A model generated the notes under the pieces. That model did no database searches. It was not told where the DNA came from and was given only the letters and a program-made list of their open reading frames with translations. 64,000 bases of DNA, taken from NCBI GenBank assembly GCA_903871875.1, contig CAIQIR010000137.1, positions 98,641 through 162,640 on the forward strand, given 5' to 3'. This DNA comes from an uncultured Schlesneria sp. (lineage in GTDB: Bacteria > Planctomycetota > Planctomycetia > Planctomycetales > Planctomycetaceae). Below, one piece after another: positions 43,084 to 52,078 of this stretch. Position 1 is the stretch's first letter. Each line of letters opens with the position of its first letter. The translations under genes and the position numbers were made by a program.

Positions 43084-44127
43084 ATGTCGCACGCCGCAAC
43101 TGCCGAATTGTTACAAGATTCCGTGTTGTCGGGCCCTCACCGGGTCAGGCTCGAAGAAGAGAATTCTCCCTTCGGCCTGCAGGGATTGTCGCGAGACACG
43201 CTGCAGATCCTGAAGCCGGGATGCATCGAACGACTGGCCGTCACCTTGGCGCTGCGTGGCACGCGGCAACAAATTCAAGACAAGGATTTCGTCCTGCGGC
43301 AACTGTCTTTTCATCCAGATTGGGCAGACGAATATCAGGTCGTGCACCTGATCGAGCAGTCGCTGTGGTTGCAAGGCCGAAGCGATCTGGTGATGACGAT
43401 GACCAAAAATCCGGCCCAGATCCCCGATAATCCGCCGCCGAAGGTTCTGCGGGCGTTGTCCTGCGCCTACATGCTTCATCCTCAGGCGACCATCTGGTAC
43501 GGCGTGCCGCTATTTAGTGACGAGAAGAACGAGGACGGCCTGCCGATTCCTGTGACGGCCGCCGAAGTGCGAATGGAAGCCGCCCGTCGCATCGCAGCGG
43601 CACAGCGCAATGCCCTGCGTTGGGGTTGGCTGTATCGCGCCGCCGTGAGTATCGCTTGCTTGCCAGCTCGCTCCTGGAGTTTTGCTCGACGCGTTTGTGG
43701 AGGATTTCTACTGGCGGGGCAGCGGATGGTCGGCTATTGGAAAAAGGCACGACGTGACGTTCGAGAACGGACTCGCGCCGCGATCATTGCCGAACTGGAA
43801 CGTTGCCGATTCGGTTGCTCGCAGACAGTCATACCGGAAAACAGCACCTGGCTGGGCCACGGAATCGAAGCGGCGTCCGTGGTTCTGGAACTGCTCGAGT
43901 ACCAAGTGCGGATCATCGGCTACGTCGCACCGTTCTTGTCGTCGTCGATTACTCCGATCGCCATTGCGGCGTTTATTCCGAAGCTGATCATCCCGCTGAC
44001 GATCATTGCGGCCGATCCGTTCCTGTTTGTGGAACTGCCCGAAGAACCGGGAAAACTACGGCATATCGGACACTGGTACTGGCAAAACCAACCCGAAGGC
44101 GAGCAAAAGCTGCATCTACACATGTGA
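43084..44127 (+). CDS. Hypothetical membrane-associated protein
   Basis: I do not recognise this 347-residue protein. The N-terminal half is soluble and mixed alpha/beta (RLEEENSPFGLQGL, VVHLIEQSLWLQGRSDLV, and ALSCAYMLHPQATIWYG look like conserved helices). A basic amphipathic stretch with Trp and Arg lies near 180-230. The C-terminal part has hydrophobic segments (YQVRIIGYVAPFLSS and SITPIAIAAFIPKLIIPLTII) and ends in a polar tail. Start ATG 43084 has a G-rich ribosome site about 11 bases upstream. A hairpin at 44242 may end its transcript. Possibly a planctomycete-specific protein. Confidence 0.7.
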   Translation: MSHAATAELLQDSVLSGPHRVRLEEENSPFGLQGLSRDTLQILKPGCIERLAVTLALRGTRQQIQDKDFVLRQLSFHPDWADEYQVVHLIEQSLWLQGRSDLVMTMTKNPAQIPDNPPPKVLRALSCAYMLHPQATIWYGVPLFSDEKNEDGLPIPVTAAEVRMEAARRIAAAQRNALRWGWLYRAAVSIACLPARSWSFARRVCGGFLLAGQRMVGYWKKARRDVRERTRAAIIAELERCRFGCSQTVIPENSTWLGHGIEAASVVLELLEYQVRIIGYVAPFLSSSITPIAIAAFIPKLIIPLTIIAADPFLFVELPEEPGKLRHIGHWYWQNQPEGEQKLHLHM

Positions 44128-44501
44128 CGGTTACCGCCGGATTTGAGAGACCGGCCTCGTAACAGGAACACGGCTCGGATCCTTTCGCGAACCGGTCGAG
44201 TTTCGGGTGACTTCGGCTCGAAGTTCGTCAATCAGCAACAAAGGCCCCCGGGCACAGTCCGAGGGGCCTGTCGCTTTACTTAGCGGCCAAAGAGCGAACG
44301 CGAAACATGAGCGATGACTTCAAACCCTGGCAGCGAAAGATCGGTGTGGCGATGCTGAAGAAAGTCGAACGAGCGACCGCGCCAAAAACCCACCCGAGCA
44401 GTGAAACCACGACCTAATAACTCGACTTCCGATGACTGACAGAAATCTCTGGAGACGATCCGGGGTGCTTTCTCTATTTCCACAGTCTGCGAGCATGAAT
44501 C
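44128..44501. other. Intergenic region with one terminator-like hairpin
   Basis: 374 bases between two orphan plus-strand genes. Apart from the hairpin at 44242-44269 I see no gene or repeat. The promoter of the small protein at 44502 should lie in the right half. Confidence 0.4.
44242..44269 (+). terminator. GC-rich hairpin downstream of the orphan membrane protein
   Basis: AGGCCCC (44242-44248) pairs with GGGGCCT (44263-44269) around a 14-base loop. It lies 115 bases after the stop codon, followed by GTCGCTTTACTT, a weak T-rich tail. Confidence 0.5.
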
Positions 44502-44978
44502 ATGCGGACTTTTTTTCAAGGAAGGCGACGAACGGCGGGAACCGTCACGCTGGTCCTGGCCTGCGTGTTGATGGCCGGATGGGTGAGAAGCCTGACTTTC
44601 ATTGAGGGGGTCTCGATCCCCGTCGGGATGAAACGGTCTGCATCGTTGGTGTCGAATGATTCGTCACTGGTTTGGCTGACGCAGCACGGAGACGCTTTTT
44701 TTCTGTTTCCCCAATTCATCTCCAGACGATTCTCGGACATCGATGATCGCCTATTTGAAAATCCGTTCTTCGAATGGCGTGGGAAGTGGTGTGGGTTTGG
44801 ATTTGGCATCAGCGTCGATGGGACAAAACAAGTCGGCAACCAAATCGTTCAAATGACACCCGGAACAGTGGCCGTTATCCCCTATTGGTCAGTCGTCATC
44901 CCGCTAACGCTCATCTCGGCCTATTTGCTGGTCAGCAAGCCACGGAACCGAGTGCATTCGATCGAGTCGACAAACTGA
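44502..44978 (+). CDS. Small hypothetical membrane protein
   Basis: A 158-residue protein with a basic N-terminus (MRTFFQGRRR), an N-terminal membrane helix (TVTLVLACVLMAGWVRS) and a C-terminal helix ending in a short basic tail (VVIPLTLISAYLLVSKPRNR). The region between would face the periplasm. The pattern, including the PYWSVVIPLTLISA ending, resembles small two-helix proteins found repeatedly in planctomycetes with no known function. It starts at ATG 44502 and lies just upstream of rnpB. Confidence 0.7.
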   Translation: MRTFFQGRRRTAGTVTLVLACVLMAGWVRSLTFIEGVSIPVGMKRSASLVSNDSSLVWLTQHGDAFFLFPQFISRRFSDIDDRLFENPFFEWRGKWCGFGFGISVDGTKQVGNQIVQMTPGTVAVIPYWSVVIPLTLISAYLLVSKPRNRVHSIESTN

Positions 44979-45053
44979 CCCACGTGATTAAGACACGACC
45001 GGAATCCCTTCACCCTATCTTCAAGCCGCGGTGTTCCGTACAGTTCTTGGTTC

Positions 45054-45476
<423 letters not shown>

Positions 45477-45530
45477 GTTCTTCTTCCCTCCTTCTCTGCC
45501 GCCATCACCGCGGCACCCTGCCTCGCTTGA

Positions 45531-45564
45531 TGTCATTATCATGACATTTCTATGATCTGATCAT
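45531..45564. promoter_or_regulatory. Two palindromes upstream of a DUF1559 gene
   Basis: TGTCAT-TATC-ATGACA (45531-45546) and ATGATC-T-GATCAT (45552-45564) lie back to back, 50-85 bases before the DUF1559 start. Both are exact. They may be operator sites or part of an RNA leader; no regulator is identified. Confidence 0.4.
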
Positions 45565-45616
45565 GCCTTTTCATGCACGGTGACATCACCACCATCCACA
45601 AACGAGGAAGTCGATC

Positions 45617-46693
45617 ATGGTTTATGCTTGGTGTCGTCGCGGATTCACGCTGATTGAACTACTGGTCGTGATTGCCATCATCGCCGTACTGATTGCTTTG
45701 CTGTTGCCGGCCGTGCAGCAGGCCCGCGAAGCCGCCCGGCGGTCGCAATGCAAAAACAACATGAAACAGCTGGGACTGGCCATCCATAACTACGCCGATG
45801 CGTTCGGAGCGTTTCCACCGGGACGCATCGTGTACGTTGCACCGACGGACGACCATACGGCATCCGCCAACAGCAATTCGACCACGGGAACGGGAAATTG
45901 CTTCTCGGCGTTCGCTCAACTGTTGCCACAACTCGACCAAGGCCCGCTGTACAATCAGATCAACTTCAACAGCGGCCCCGATACAACGCCCAACAATGGC
46001 CCCAGCACCGTTCACCTGCCGATGTTCCAATGCCCGTCCGACTCGGGAATTCCGGCCCTGGCCCAGGGAACGGGAATGGTCGGGGTCACGAATTACGTGA
46101 TGAACACCGGAACGACCTTTCCCGTGTCCCTGAACAATCCGGGCTCAACAGCAGTGACCGGGGTTTTCTTTGAGAATTCCAATGTGCGATTTGCGGATAT
46201 CTCGGATGGAACCAGCCAGACCATCTGTATCAGCGAGCAAGTGCTGTCGAAAGTTGGCGATCCCACCAGCAGCGGCGGTGACTGGACCGGCGTCGCACCG
46301 TCAACGGGATTTGTACTGACCACCGGCAACAACAACACCAATAACGGCCCCGAGCTATTGAACTATCCCGGCGACTGTATCGCCGGCAGCAACCTGCAGC
46401 TGACTCGAGGCAATCGTCTGCTGTACGGTGCTCCGGGCCATTCCATGTATAACCACATTCGCAGTCCGAACGACACCAATATTGATTGTCGCGGAGGATT
46501 GCCGCACAGCGTGCGGAACTATTACTGGTGGAGTCGGCTGTCGCACAACGTCGCGACGCACAGCAGACACACTGGCGGCGTGCATTCGCTCTTTTGCGAT
46601 GGTCATGTGCAATTCATGTCGAATGTGATTGACCTTCCGACGTGGCAAGGTCTGGGCAGTCGCAACGGCGGTGAAGTTCTGGGCGAATGGTAA
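45617..46693 (+). CDS. DUF1559 pseudopilin-like protein 1
   Basis: A 358-residue DUF1559 protein, a family greatly expanded in planctomycetes. The N-terminus carries a type IV prepilin-like signal: short basic leader ending in G, then FTLIELLVVIAIIAVLIALLLP with the Glu at +5 (quoted in two parts: FTLIELLVV and IAVLIALLLP). AVQQAREAARRSQC and NNMKQLGLAIHNY follow, then the beta-rich DUF1559 body, and the H-x-G-G-VHSLFCDGHV block near the end. It should be processed by a prepilin peptidase and may assemble at the GspF-type platforms of this genome. Two palindromes precede it. Confidence 0.95.
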   Translation: MVYAWCRRGFTLIELLVVIAIIAVLIALLLPAVQQAREAARRSQCKNNMKQLGLAIHNYADAFGAFPPGRIVYVAPTDDHTASANSNSTTGTGNCFSAFAQLLPQLDQGPLYNQINFNSGPDTTPNNGPSTVHLPMFQCPSDSGIPALAQGTGMVGVTNYVMNTGTTFPVSLNNPGSTAVTGVFFENSNVRFADISDGTSQTICISEQVLSKVGDPTSSGGDWTGVAPSTGFVLTTGNNNTNNGPELLNYPGDCIAGSNLQLTRGNRLLYGAPGHSMYNHIRSPNDTNIDCRGGLPHSVRNYYWWSRLSHNVATHSRHTGGVHSLFCDGHVQFMSNVIDLPTWQGLGSRNGGEVLGEW

Positions 46694-46747
46694 CTACGAA
46701 ATCCCGGACGGGAATTTCGACAAGTTCCCATACCGCCGCTGCCGGAT

Positions 46748-48376
46748 TCAATCGCCTTGCGGTTTGGTCGAGAACTCGGCCGCCGGAACGTGGTTGGGGT
46801 ATTCCCAACGTCCGACGTTGTCGCGAACCCACTCATAATAGAACTTGATGCCCCGATCGGTGGGGCCGGTTCCATAGCCGCCCATTTCGCCATGCGGGGC
46901 GGTTCCACTGTAGTTGGTGATCCCCTGCACGAAGCCCGAATGAAACATGAAGACGGCATTCGGCGCATCCAGATATTCACGACAATTCTTGAAGATGTTG
47001 TCGATATTCGTCTGGTTAAAAATCCCGTCGTTCTGGAAATAGTCTTCCCGAATCGGTTCGACGTTGACCACAAAACCCTCTTGGGGAATCGGCATTCCCT
47101 TTTGAATGATCCGCACATTCATCGTCGGGTAGTGGTCGGCCGTGCCTGATTTCCAGTGCGGGCCGATTCCGACCTCGATCCCGGGCGCAATCGCTTTGAA
47201 CCAGGCGGTCATCCGGTTTTTCTTCTGTGGACCATCCGGCTCACGGATCAGCAGCTTGTCGGCGTTCAGCGGGTGGTTGAACTCGTCACAGAGATTGACG
47301 AACACATTGCTGAGTTTTTTCTCCTGCAGGAATCGTGCAGTCTCTTCGATGGCATGCTGCATGTCCGCATCATCATAAAAGTCCTGATCCTTCCGCGGCG
47401 TGATGACGCCGATCATGACGACCATGCCGCGTTTGTCTGCTTCACGCACCAGCCATTCGATCCGGCGAGCGACTTCCGACAAGAGTTCGCCGTGACGACT
47501 GAATCCATTCAGCCCGGCGTTTCCATCCGGAAAACCGGCGTTCACCCCTTGAATATAAACGCCAACCAGATTGATCCCATGCGCATTCATGTTGTCAAAG
47601 TTGCGAATGAATCGCTCGGTGACCGCGTCGCTTAAGAACACGTTGCCACAGCGCAGTCCCCACAGGTCGACCTCACGTCCCCCCAAATAGGGACGCTCGC
47701 CCTTGATCTCGAATTCCTTCGTTTCCGCCAGTGGTTCGGACGGCTTCGGCAGGACAAATTCGCCGGCAGCCTGCAGGTCGTCGAAGTACGATTGCGCGTC
47801 GGACTTCGACCACAATCCAATGCGACCGTAGCCTCGAATGGAACTGTCGACGACCTCCAGCCGAATCGTGTCATCGAGCGAGCAGCGGATCTGACTGCCG
47901 TGCATGCTCACTCGCAGCGTATGCCAGTTCAGGTCTCCTGGCGCTTTGATGCTGGCCAATTGAGTGCGTTTGCCATCCACCACTTTGTAAACGCGAAACG
48001 AATCTTCGAGTGGATTGAAGCGAGTGAGGTAATAGGTCTGGGCATTCTTCACGTGCCAGACGAGTCCACCGCCTTGATCGACGATGCCTTGATTGGCTTT
48101 CAGTCGCACACTGAGATCCAAATCGGAATACAGCACATCGGGACGCAGAATCAGATTGAAAACCGGATCATCATTCTGGGCGGTCTGAGCCAAGACGCGA
48201 TTTTGACCATCTCGAGCCACCGTCCAGCTGCCGACCACTGATCGAAACCCCGCAGCTGGTTGGCCCGCCGTGTCGGATTCAAAATCCCAGCGCCGATTTC
48301 CCGTCGCGGCGTCATTGGCCTGAACCAGTCCCACCAACAGGCAGCCCCAAAACAGCACAAACGTCCCTCGATGCAC
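46748..48376 (-). CDS. Secreted two-domain protein: LamG-like plus TIM-barrel glycosidase-like
   Basis: A 542-residue secreted protein with a signal sequence (GTFVLFWGCLLVGLVQA). The first domain (about 25-210) is a concanavalin-like sandwich of the DUF1080 type: RWDFESDTAGQPAAGF, GGLVWHVKNAQTYYL, and WHTLRVSMHGSQI. The second (about 225-530) looks like a glycoside-hydrolase-type barrel: YLGGREVDLWGLRCGN, RGMVVMIGVITPRKD, and NVFVNLCDEFNHP, where the Glu after CD could be catalytic. A specific family cannot be set from sequence alone. The start is GTG 48376 with AAGGG upstream. It probably acts on a polysaccharide in the cell envelope. Confidence 0.75.
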   Translation of the reverse strand: MHRGTFVLFWGCLLVGLVQANDAATGNRRWDFESDTAGQPAAGFRSVVGSWTVARDGQNRVLAQTAQNDDPVFNLILRPDVLYSDLDLSVRLKANQGIVDQGGGLVWHVKNAQTYYLTRFNPLEDSFRVYKVVDGKRTQLASIKAPGDLNWHTLRVSMHGSQIRCSLDDTIRLEVVDSSIRGYGRIGLWSKSDAQSYFDDLQAAGEFVLPKPSEPLAETKEFEIKGERPYLGGREVDLWGLRCGNVFLSDAVTERFIRNFDNMNAHGINLVGVYIQGVNAGFPDGNAGLNGFSRHGELLSEVARRIEWLVREADKRGMVVMIGVITPRKDQDFYDDADMQHAIEETARFLQEKKLSNVFVNLCDEFNHPLNADKLLIREPDGPQKKNRMTAWFKAIAPGIEVGIGPHWKSGTADHYPTMNVRIIQKGMPIPQEGFVVNVEPIREDYFQNDGIFNQTNIDNIFKNCREYLDAPNAVFMFHSGFVQGITNYSGTAPHGEMGGYGTGPTDRGIKFYYEWVRDNVGRWEYPNHVPAAEFSTKPQGD

Positions 48377-48493
48377 GGCAAAACCCTTCGTGTGTCATTG
48401 ATGTCGATTAACGGATTCAGTGAACTCGATTCGATCGTCGGTTGCCATCGATCCGATCGAATTTGAACGTCGCGGGTCGTCTCGAGTGATGAA

Positions 48494-48856
48494 TCAGTGA
48501 TCACTACGCAGCACCGTTCGTCCGGGTTTCAGCCCCACTTGATAGACGGCCGTCTTGCGTAAGGTCTGCCCCTGGTTGTCTCTCAGAACCAGCTCCACCT
48601 TCACGTTTTGGAAGGGAAGAATGGTGCGAAGTTCTAATTGATACTCGATCATTTGAGCCCCCGCTATTTGATCGTCGTCGCTGAATCGGATCGGCGGATT
48701 CCGCTCGGACAACGATTTCGTATCGCCCGATTTCCAAGCCTCGAGCGCTGTGACGAGCGTTTCTTTGGCCTGTTCGGGCGGATACCCCTGACTGACCGAA
48801 GACGAGCATCCTGCGGCCAGCAAGACACCAATGAACCCCAAGACAACGACTCGCAT
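48494..48856 (-). CDS. Small lipoprotein, hypothetical
   Basis: A 120-residue lipoprotein. The signal VVVLGFIGVLLAAGCSSS has a clear lipobox (LAAG-C). The mature part is mostly beta (MIEYQLELRTILPFQNVKVELVLRD in parts). ATG 48856 has AAAGGGA upstream and leaves a 31-base gap after the DUF1559 gene at 48888; the longer frame from 48955 would overlap that gene. The pairing of a DUF1559 gene with a small downstream lipoprotein is common in this phylum and suggests a joint role at the cell surface. Confidence 0.82.
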   Translation of the reverse strand: MRVVVLGFIGVLLAAGCSSSVSQGYPPEQAKETLVTALEAWKSGDTKSLSERNPPIRFSDDDQIAGAQMIEYQLELRTILPFQNVKVELVLRDNQGQTLRKTAVYQVGLKPGRTVLRSDH

Positions 48857-48887
48857 CGAATCCCTTTGGCCGGCTGATCTCAGCAGC

Positions 48888-49931
48888 TTAATATTCATCG
48901 CCTGACACAACTTCGCCGCCAGCGATGGTCCCGAGCGTTCGCCACAGCAGGCCATCGATGGAAGAAGAAATCAGTTTTACCGTGCCATCGCCAAACATCG
49001 AATGCACGCCCCCCACATGGTGGCTGCGCGACGTGACGGCGGCAAAGGTTGGCCCGCCTAGTCGTTCGCGTTCGCTGTTCAGGTCGACATCAGGGTAGGC
49101 ATTGCCTGGCCCGCCCGGCGTTTTCTTGTTGGGTGGCCAGGCGGTGGTGAAACCGATGTGATGCACGGCCAACTCGGCCCATTGCGAATGACCGTTCAAC
49201 AAGAAGGTGCAACCGCCAGCGGCATATTCGGGCGCGACCGTATCGGGATCGGCATTCGGAGGCGGAACGTTGTTCGGGTCGTGGATATTGACCAGGGATC
49301 CACAGTCGCGAATGTAAGGCTGATAGTTCTTCACTTCGGACATGAACAAAGTCTGGCTGAGTCCATCAGAGAAATCGGACCAGCGACGATTCAAGTCCAC
49401 ACCGAACGCCGAACGGGTCGGCACGGTGCCGCTGGTTCCGCCCCAGACGTACCAGTCCCCCATGCAAAAGCCGTAGTTATTTCCCCCGATCAGGCCGAAC
49501 GACACATCCTGGTCGGGCTGCGAATTCGGTTCGCTGGGACAGAGGAACAACCCCGTCACACGGGCCACCGCCGGTTGGTTCGACAAATCACCGTAGGTGG
49601 TGTTGATGTTGATCTGATTGTACGTGTTGCCCTGTTCGATGTACGGCAGGATCCGGGCCAGCGGGCCGAGGTAGCTGGTGCTGAGAGTGTTATCCGGATT
49701 TCGGACAATCACCGCAGTGGGCGGCAGGCTGCCCATTGTCGATTCGTAATTGTAAATCGCCAGACCAAGTTGCTTGAGATTGTTGCGACACTGCGTCCGG
49801 CGAGCCGCTTCGCGAGCCTGTTGCACGGCCGGCAGCAACAGGGCAATCAGCACGGCGACGATCGCCACCACGACCAGTAACTCGATCAGAGTAAAACCGG
49901 AACGTTGCGGGGCTCGTTGCGTCGATAACAT
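48888..49931 (-). CDS. DUF1559 pseudopilin-like protein 2
   Basis: A 347-residue DUF1559 protein from ATG 49931, which has GGAGGAAG just upstream. The prepilin-like N-terminus GFTLIELLVVVAIVAVLIAL is followed by AREAARRTQCRNNLKQLGLA and the beta-rich body with a SHHVGGVHSMFGDGTVK block near the C-terminus. It is the first gene of a pair with the lipoprotein downstream. Role as in protein 1: probably a processed pseudopilin-like surface or secretion component. Confidence 0.95.
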   Translation of the reverse strand: MLSTQRAPQRSGFTLIELLVVVAIVAVLIALLLPAVQQAREAARRTQCRNNLKQLGLAIYNYESTMGSLPPTAVIVRNPDNTLSTSYLGPLARILPYIEQGNTYNQININTTYGDLSNQPAVARVTGLFLCPSEPNSQPDQDVSFGLIGGNNYGFCMGDWYVWGGTSGTVPTRSAFGVDLNRRWSDFSDGLSQTLFMSEVKNYQPYIRDCGSLVNIHDPNNVPPPNADPDTVAPEYAAGGCTFLLNGHSQWAELAVHHIGFTTAWPPNKKTPGGPGNAYPDVDLNSERERLGGPTFAAVTSRSHHVGGVHSMFGDGTVKLISSSIDGLLWRTLGTIAGGEVVSGDEY

Positions 49932-50066
49932 CCACTTCCTCCACACCACAGAAACTAAAGTCGCATTGTCTCTGCCAGTGGTGTTTTTCTAATCCAGCGA
50001 GAAGGAACTGTCAATCCGCTCGACCTGATTGACTGGGGCCGGCGATTCGTTGGCCTTGAACGACCG

Positions 50067-50858
50067 CTATTCGAGGTAGCTGCCATCCGTGACCAGGACG
50101 ACCTTGTCGGGATACATGTCGATGACGGCCGTACCGAAATTCAATGTCATGACATGGCCGTCGAGATAAAGATAATTGGCCGCGCCGTTGTGCCGCTGAT
50201 AGGCAATCCAGGGCCGGATGATATCGGTTCCCAGCCAGATATCGTAATCGTCCTGCCGCGGATCGTTGTCCGCTGGCGGCGTGAATGCGGCCGCGTTTCG
50301 CTCGGAAAAACAAACGAAATTGGACAATCCAACTTCCATTTGGAATCTCGGCAGTGTCCATAAACCGTAGCGTCGCGTTTTGTGACTGAGCAGCGAATTC
50401 ATCACGTAACTCGTTCGCTGTTGTAATCCGTCGGTGAGGCCCGTGACGGGATCGATATACGGCGAAGGAACTGACGTGTCCGACATGCAACGATAGACGG
50501 CGTTCGTGGCGACATTGACGCCCTGTTTCGCGACCGCTTCGTTGGATTCCGCCGCGCTGCCCACGAAGGGCATGATCTTGTCTTCCCAGTAAATCTCGGC
50601 AAACGAATCAGCCGCACTGGCTTCGGCAATCACATCCGCGTCAAACGGGTGATGCAGAAAAAATTTACCATTGTTGATCTCGTAATACTGATGAACGCCC
50701 AGAATGATTTGCCGAAAATGCGACTGGCAGTCCATTTTGCGAGCGGCTTCTCGCACCTGTTGAACGGCGGGAACCAAGAGCGCGACTAAGACCGCGATAA
50801 TGGCGATGGACACTAATAATTCGACCAGTGTGAATCCCGCACGACGATACGAGGACAT
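50067..50858 (-). CDS. DUF1559-like pseudopilin protein 3, short form
   Basis: A 263-residue, more diverged member. From ATG 50858 (GAAAGGAGCG upstream) it reads [20 protein letters not shown], then [20 protein letters not shown]. The body is shorter than in the other two (about 350 residues) and the usual H-x-G-GVH block is replaced by [14 protein letters not shown] near the end. It could be a separate prepilin-like subgroup (H-X9-DG family). It lies downstream of the LRR-like gene but a terminator-like hairpin separates them. Confidence 0.88.
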   Translation of the reverse strand: MSSYRRAGFTLVELLVSIAIIAVLVALLVPAVQQVREAARKMDCQSHFRQIILGVHQYYEINNGKFFLHHPFDADVIAEASAADSFAEIYWEDKIMPFVGSAAESNEAVAKQGVNVATNAVYRCMSDTSVPSPYIDPVTGLTDGLQQRTSYVMNSLLSHKTRRYGLWTLPRFQMEVGLSNFVCFSERNAAAFTPPADNDPRQDDYDIWLGTDIIRPWIAYQRHNGAANYLYLDGHVMTLNFGTAVIDMYPDKVVLVTDGSYLE

Positions 50859-50880
50859 ATTTCGCTCCTTTCGATTGGGA

Positions 50881-50911
50881 TCGTCAAAAAATAAAGGCCC
50901 CTCAGGGGCTT
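50881..50911 (-). terminator. Rho-independent-like terminator after LRR-like gene
   Basis: On the minus strand a short GC stem (AAGCCCC / GGGGCCTT type, 50894-50911) is followed by TTTATTTTTTG. It lies 34 bases after the stop of the LRR-like gene and just before the start of the DUF1559-like gene 3. Confidence 0.55.
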
Positions 50912-50944
50912 GGGGGCGAACTATCTCAAACCCAAATTGGTCGT

Positions 50945-51934
50945 TCAAGGGCCGATTTCAATTTCGCAGTGCGGGAGCGCCTGGAGAAGTTCCTCCAGCG
51001 GTGGTCGCTCGTCGCCTCTCACATAGATCTTGAGTGAGGTCAGATGTGACAGCTGGCCAAGTGGTCGCCAGGCATTACGCACCAGTCTATGAGAATCCAA
51101 CGTGAGACTCGTCAGTTGCTCGACCTGTGCCAGTGCCACGAGATCGGCAGGACTGAGCGGTGCCGAAATCGCCAGAGTTCTGAGCGACGGACAGGATCGC
51201 AGCGCTTCGAGGCCGGATGTCACCGGATGAATGGTCCGAATCGAAACCGTTTCGATGTTTGACCAGCCATCGCACTGCCGTAACAATGTCGCCCATCCTG
51301 GCGCTGTCGCATCGAGTGCTTCAATCTCCAAGAAATGCAGCGAAGGCAATTGTCCAAGCGATTCAAAGCCATCGACTAAACCGGCCGGGTTCACGAAACG
51401 AATCTGTTCCAGATGGGACAGGTTCAGCAGATGCTTCAGGTCGGATCCAGAGCGAGCGTTTACCACCTTCAGACTGCGCAGATTTGTCAGGCGTCCCAAC
51501 GAAGCGAGTTCGGGACCAATCTGCCGCTGTTCCACCGCCAGCCATGTCAGTGCAACCATCGAGCCCAGATGCGGCATCCAGCGATGGTCCACCGGAGCCT
51601 CCACCAAGCTCACTGCGAAGATATCCCAATCCGCGGGTAATAGTCGGCTCGCTTTGATCGTCGACAATTGCACGAACGGCTGCGTGAATTCGGGAAGCAA
51701 CGATTCCCATAGTTGGCCGGGTCCCGCAGGCGGTAAATCCAGGGTTGCCGTCACACCCCCGGCGATCGCGACTGCCCAGACGGCGCGATGCGTCAGCCAG
51801 AATCCGCCGCAGACACCCGCCACAAGCAGTCCGATCAACAGCCCCGCACGGAACCGAAGCAATGCACGAATTCCGGTTTCACTGCGCGGCGGTGTTGTCA
51901 TTAACGGAGTTGCTGGGATCACGTCAGACATCAT
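50945..51934 (-). CDS. Membrane-anchored leucine-rich-repeat-like protein
   Basis: A 329-residue protein with one N-terminal membrane helix ([17 protein letters not shown]) and a repeated leucine-rich pattern: [73 protein letters not shown] and [14 protein letters not shown]. These units are about 23-25 residues long, as in bacterial LRR proteins. The repeat part probably faces the periplasm and binds protein or sugar. Start ATG 51934 or 51931 after AGGTGA. Function unknown. Confidence 0.75.
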   Translation of the reverse strand: MMSDVIPATPLMTTPPRSETGIRALLRFRAGLLIGLLVAGVCGGFWLTHRAVWAVAIAGGVTATLDLPPAGPGQLWESLLPEFTQPFVQLSTIKASRLLPADWDIFAVSLVEAPVDHRWMPHLGSMVALTWLAVEQRQIGPELASLGRLTNLRSLKVVNARSGSDLKHLLNLSHLEQIRFVNPAGLVDGFESLGQLPSLHFLEIEALDATAPGWATLLRQCDGWSNIETVSIRTIHPVTSGLEALRSCPSLRTLAISAPLSPADLVALAQVEQLTSLTLDSHRLVRNAWRPLGQLSHLTSLKIYVRGDERPPLEELLQALPHCEIEIGP

Positions 51935-52078
51935 TCACCTGTCGGCAGTCATATCGAATTCTTGCCCACGTCGACTTGGTAGTACGACTTGATCACCAGC
52001 GAAGTCAATTAAGACACCTCACACCGTGACACAGCGGAAACTCGCAACTGAACTCGCAGGCCACTCCTGAAAATTGAT

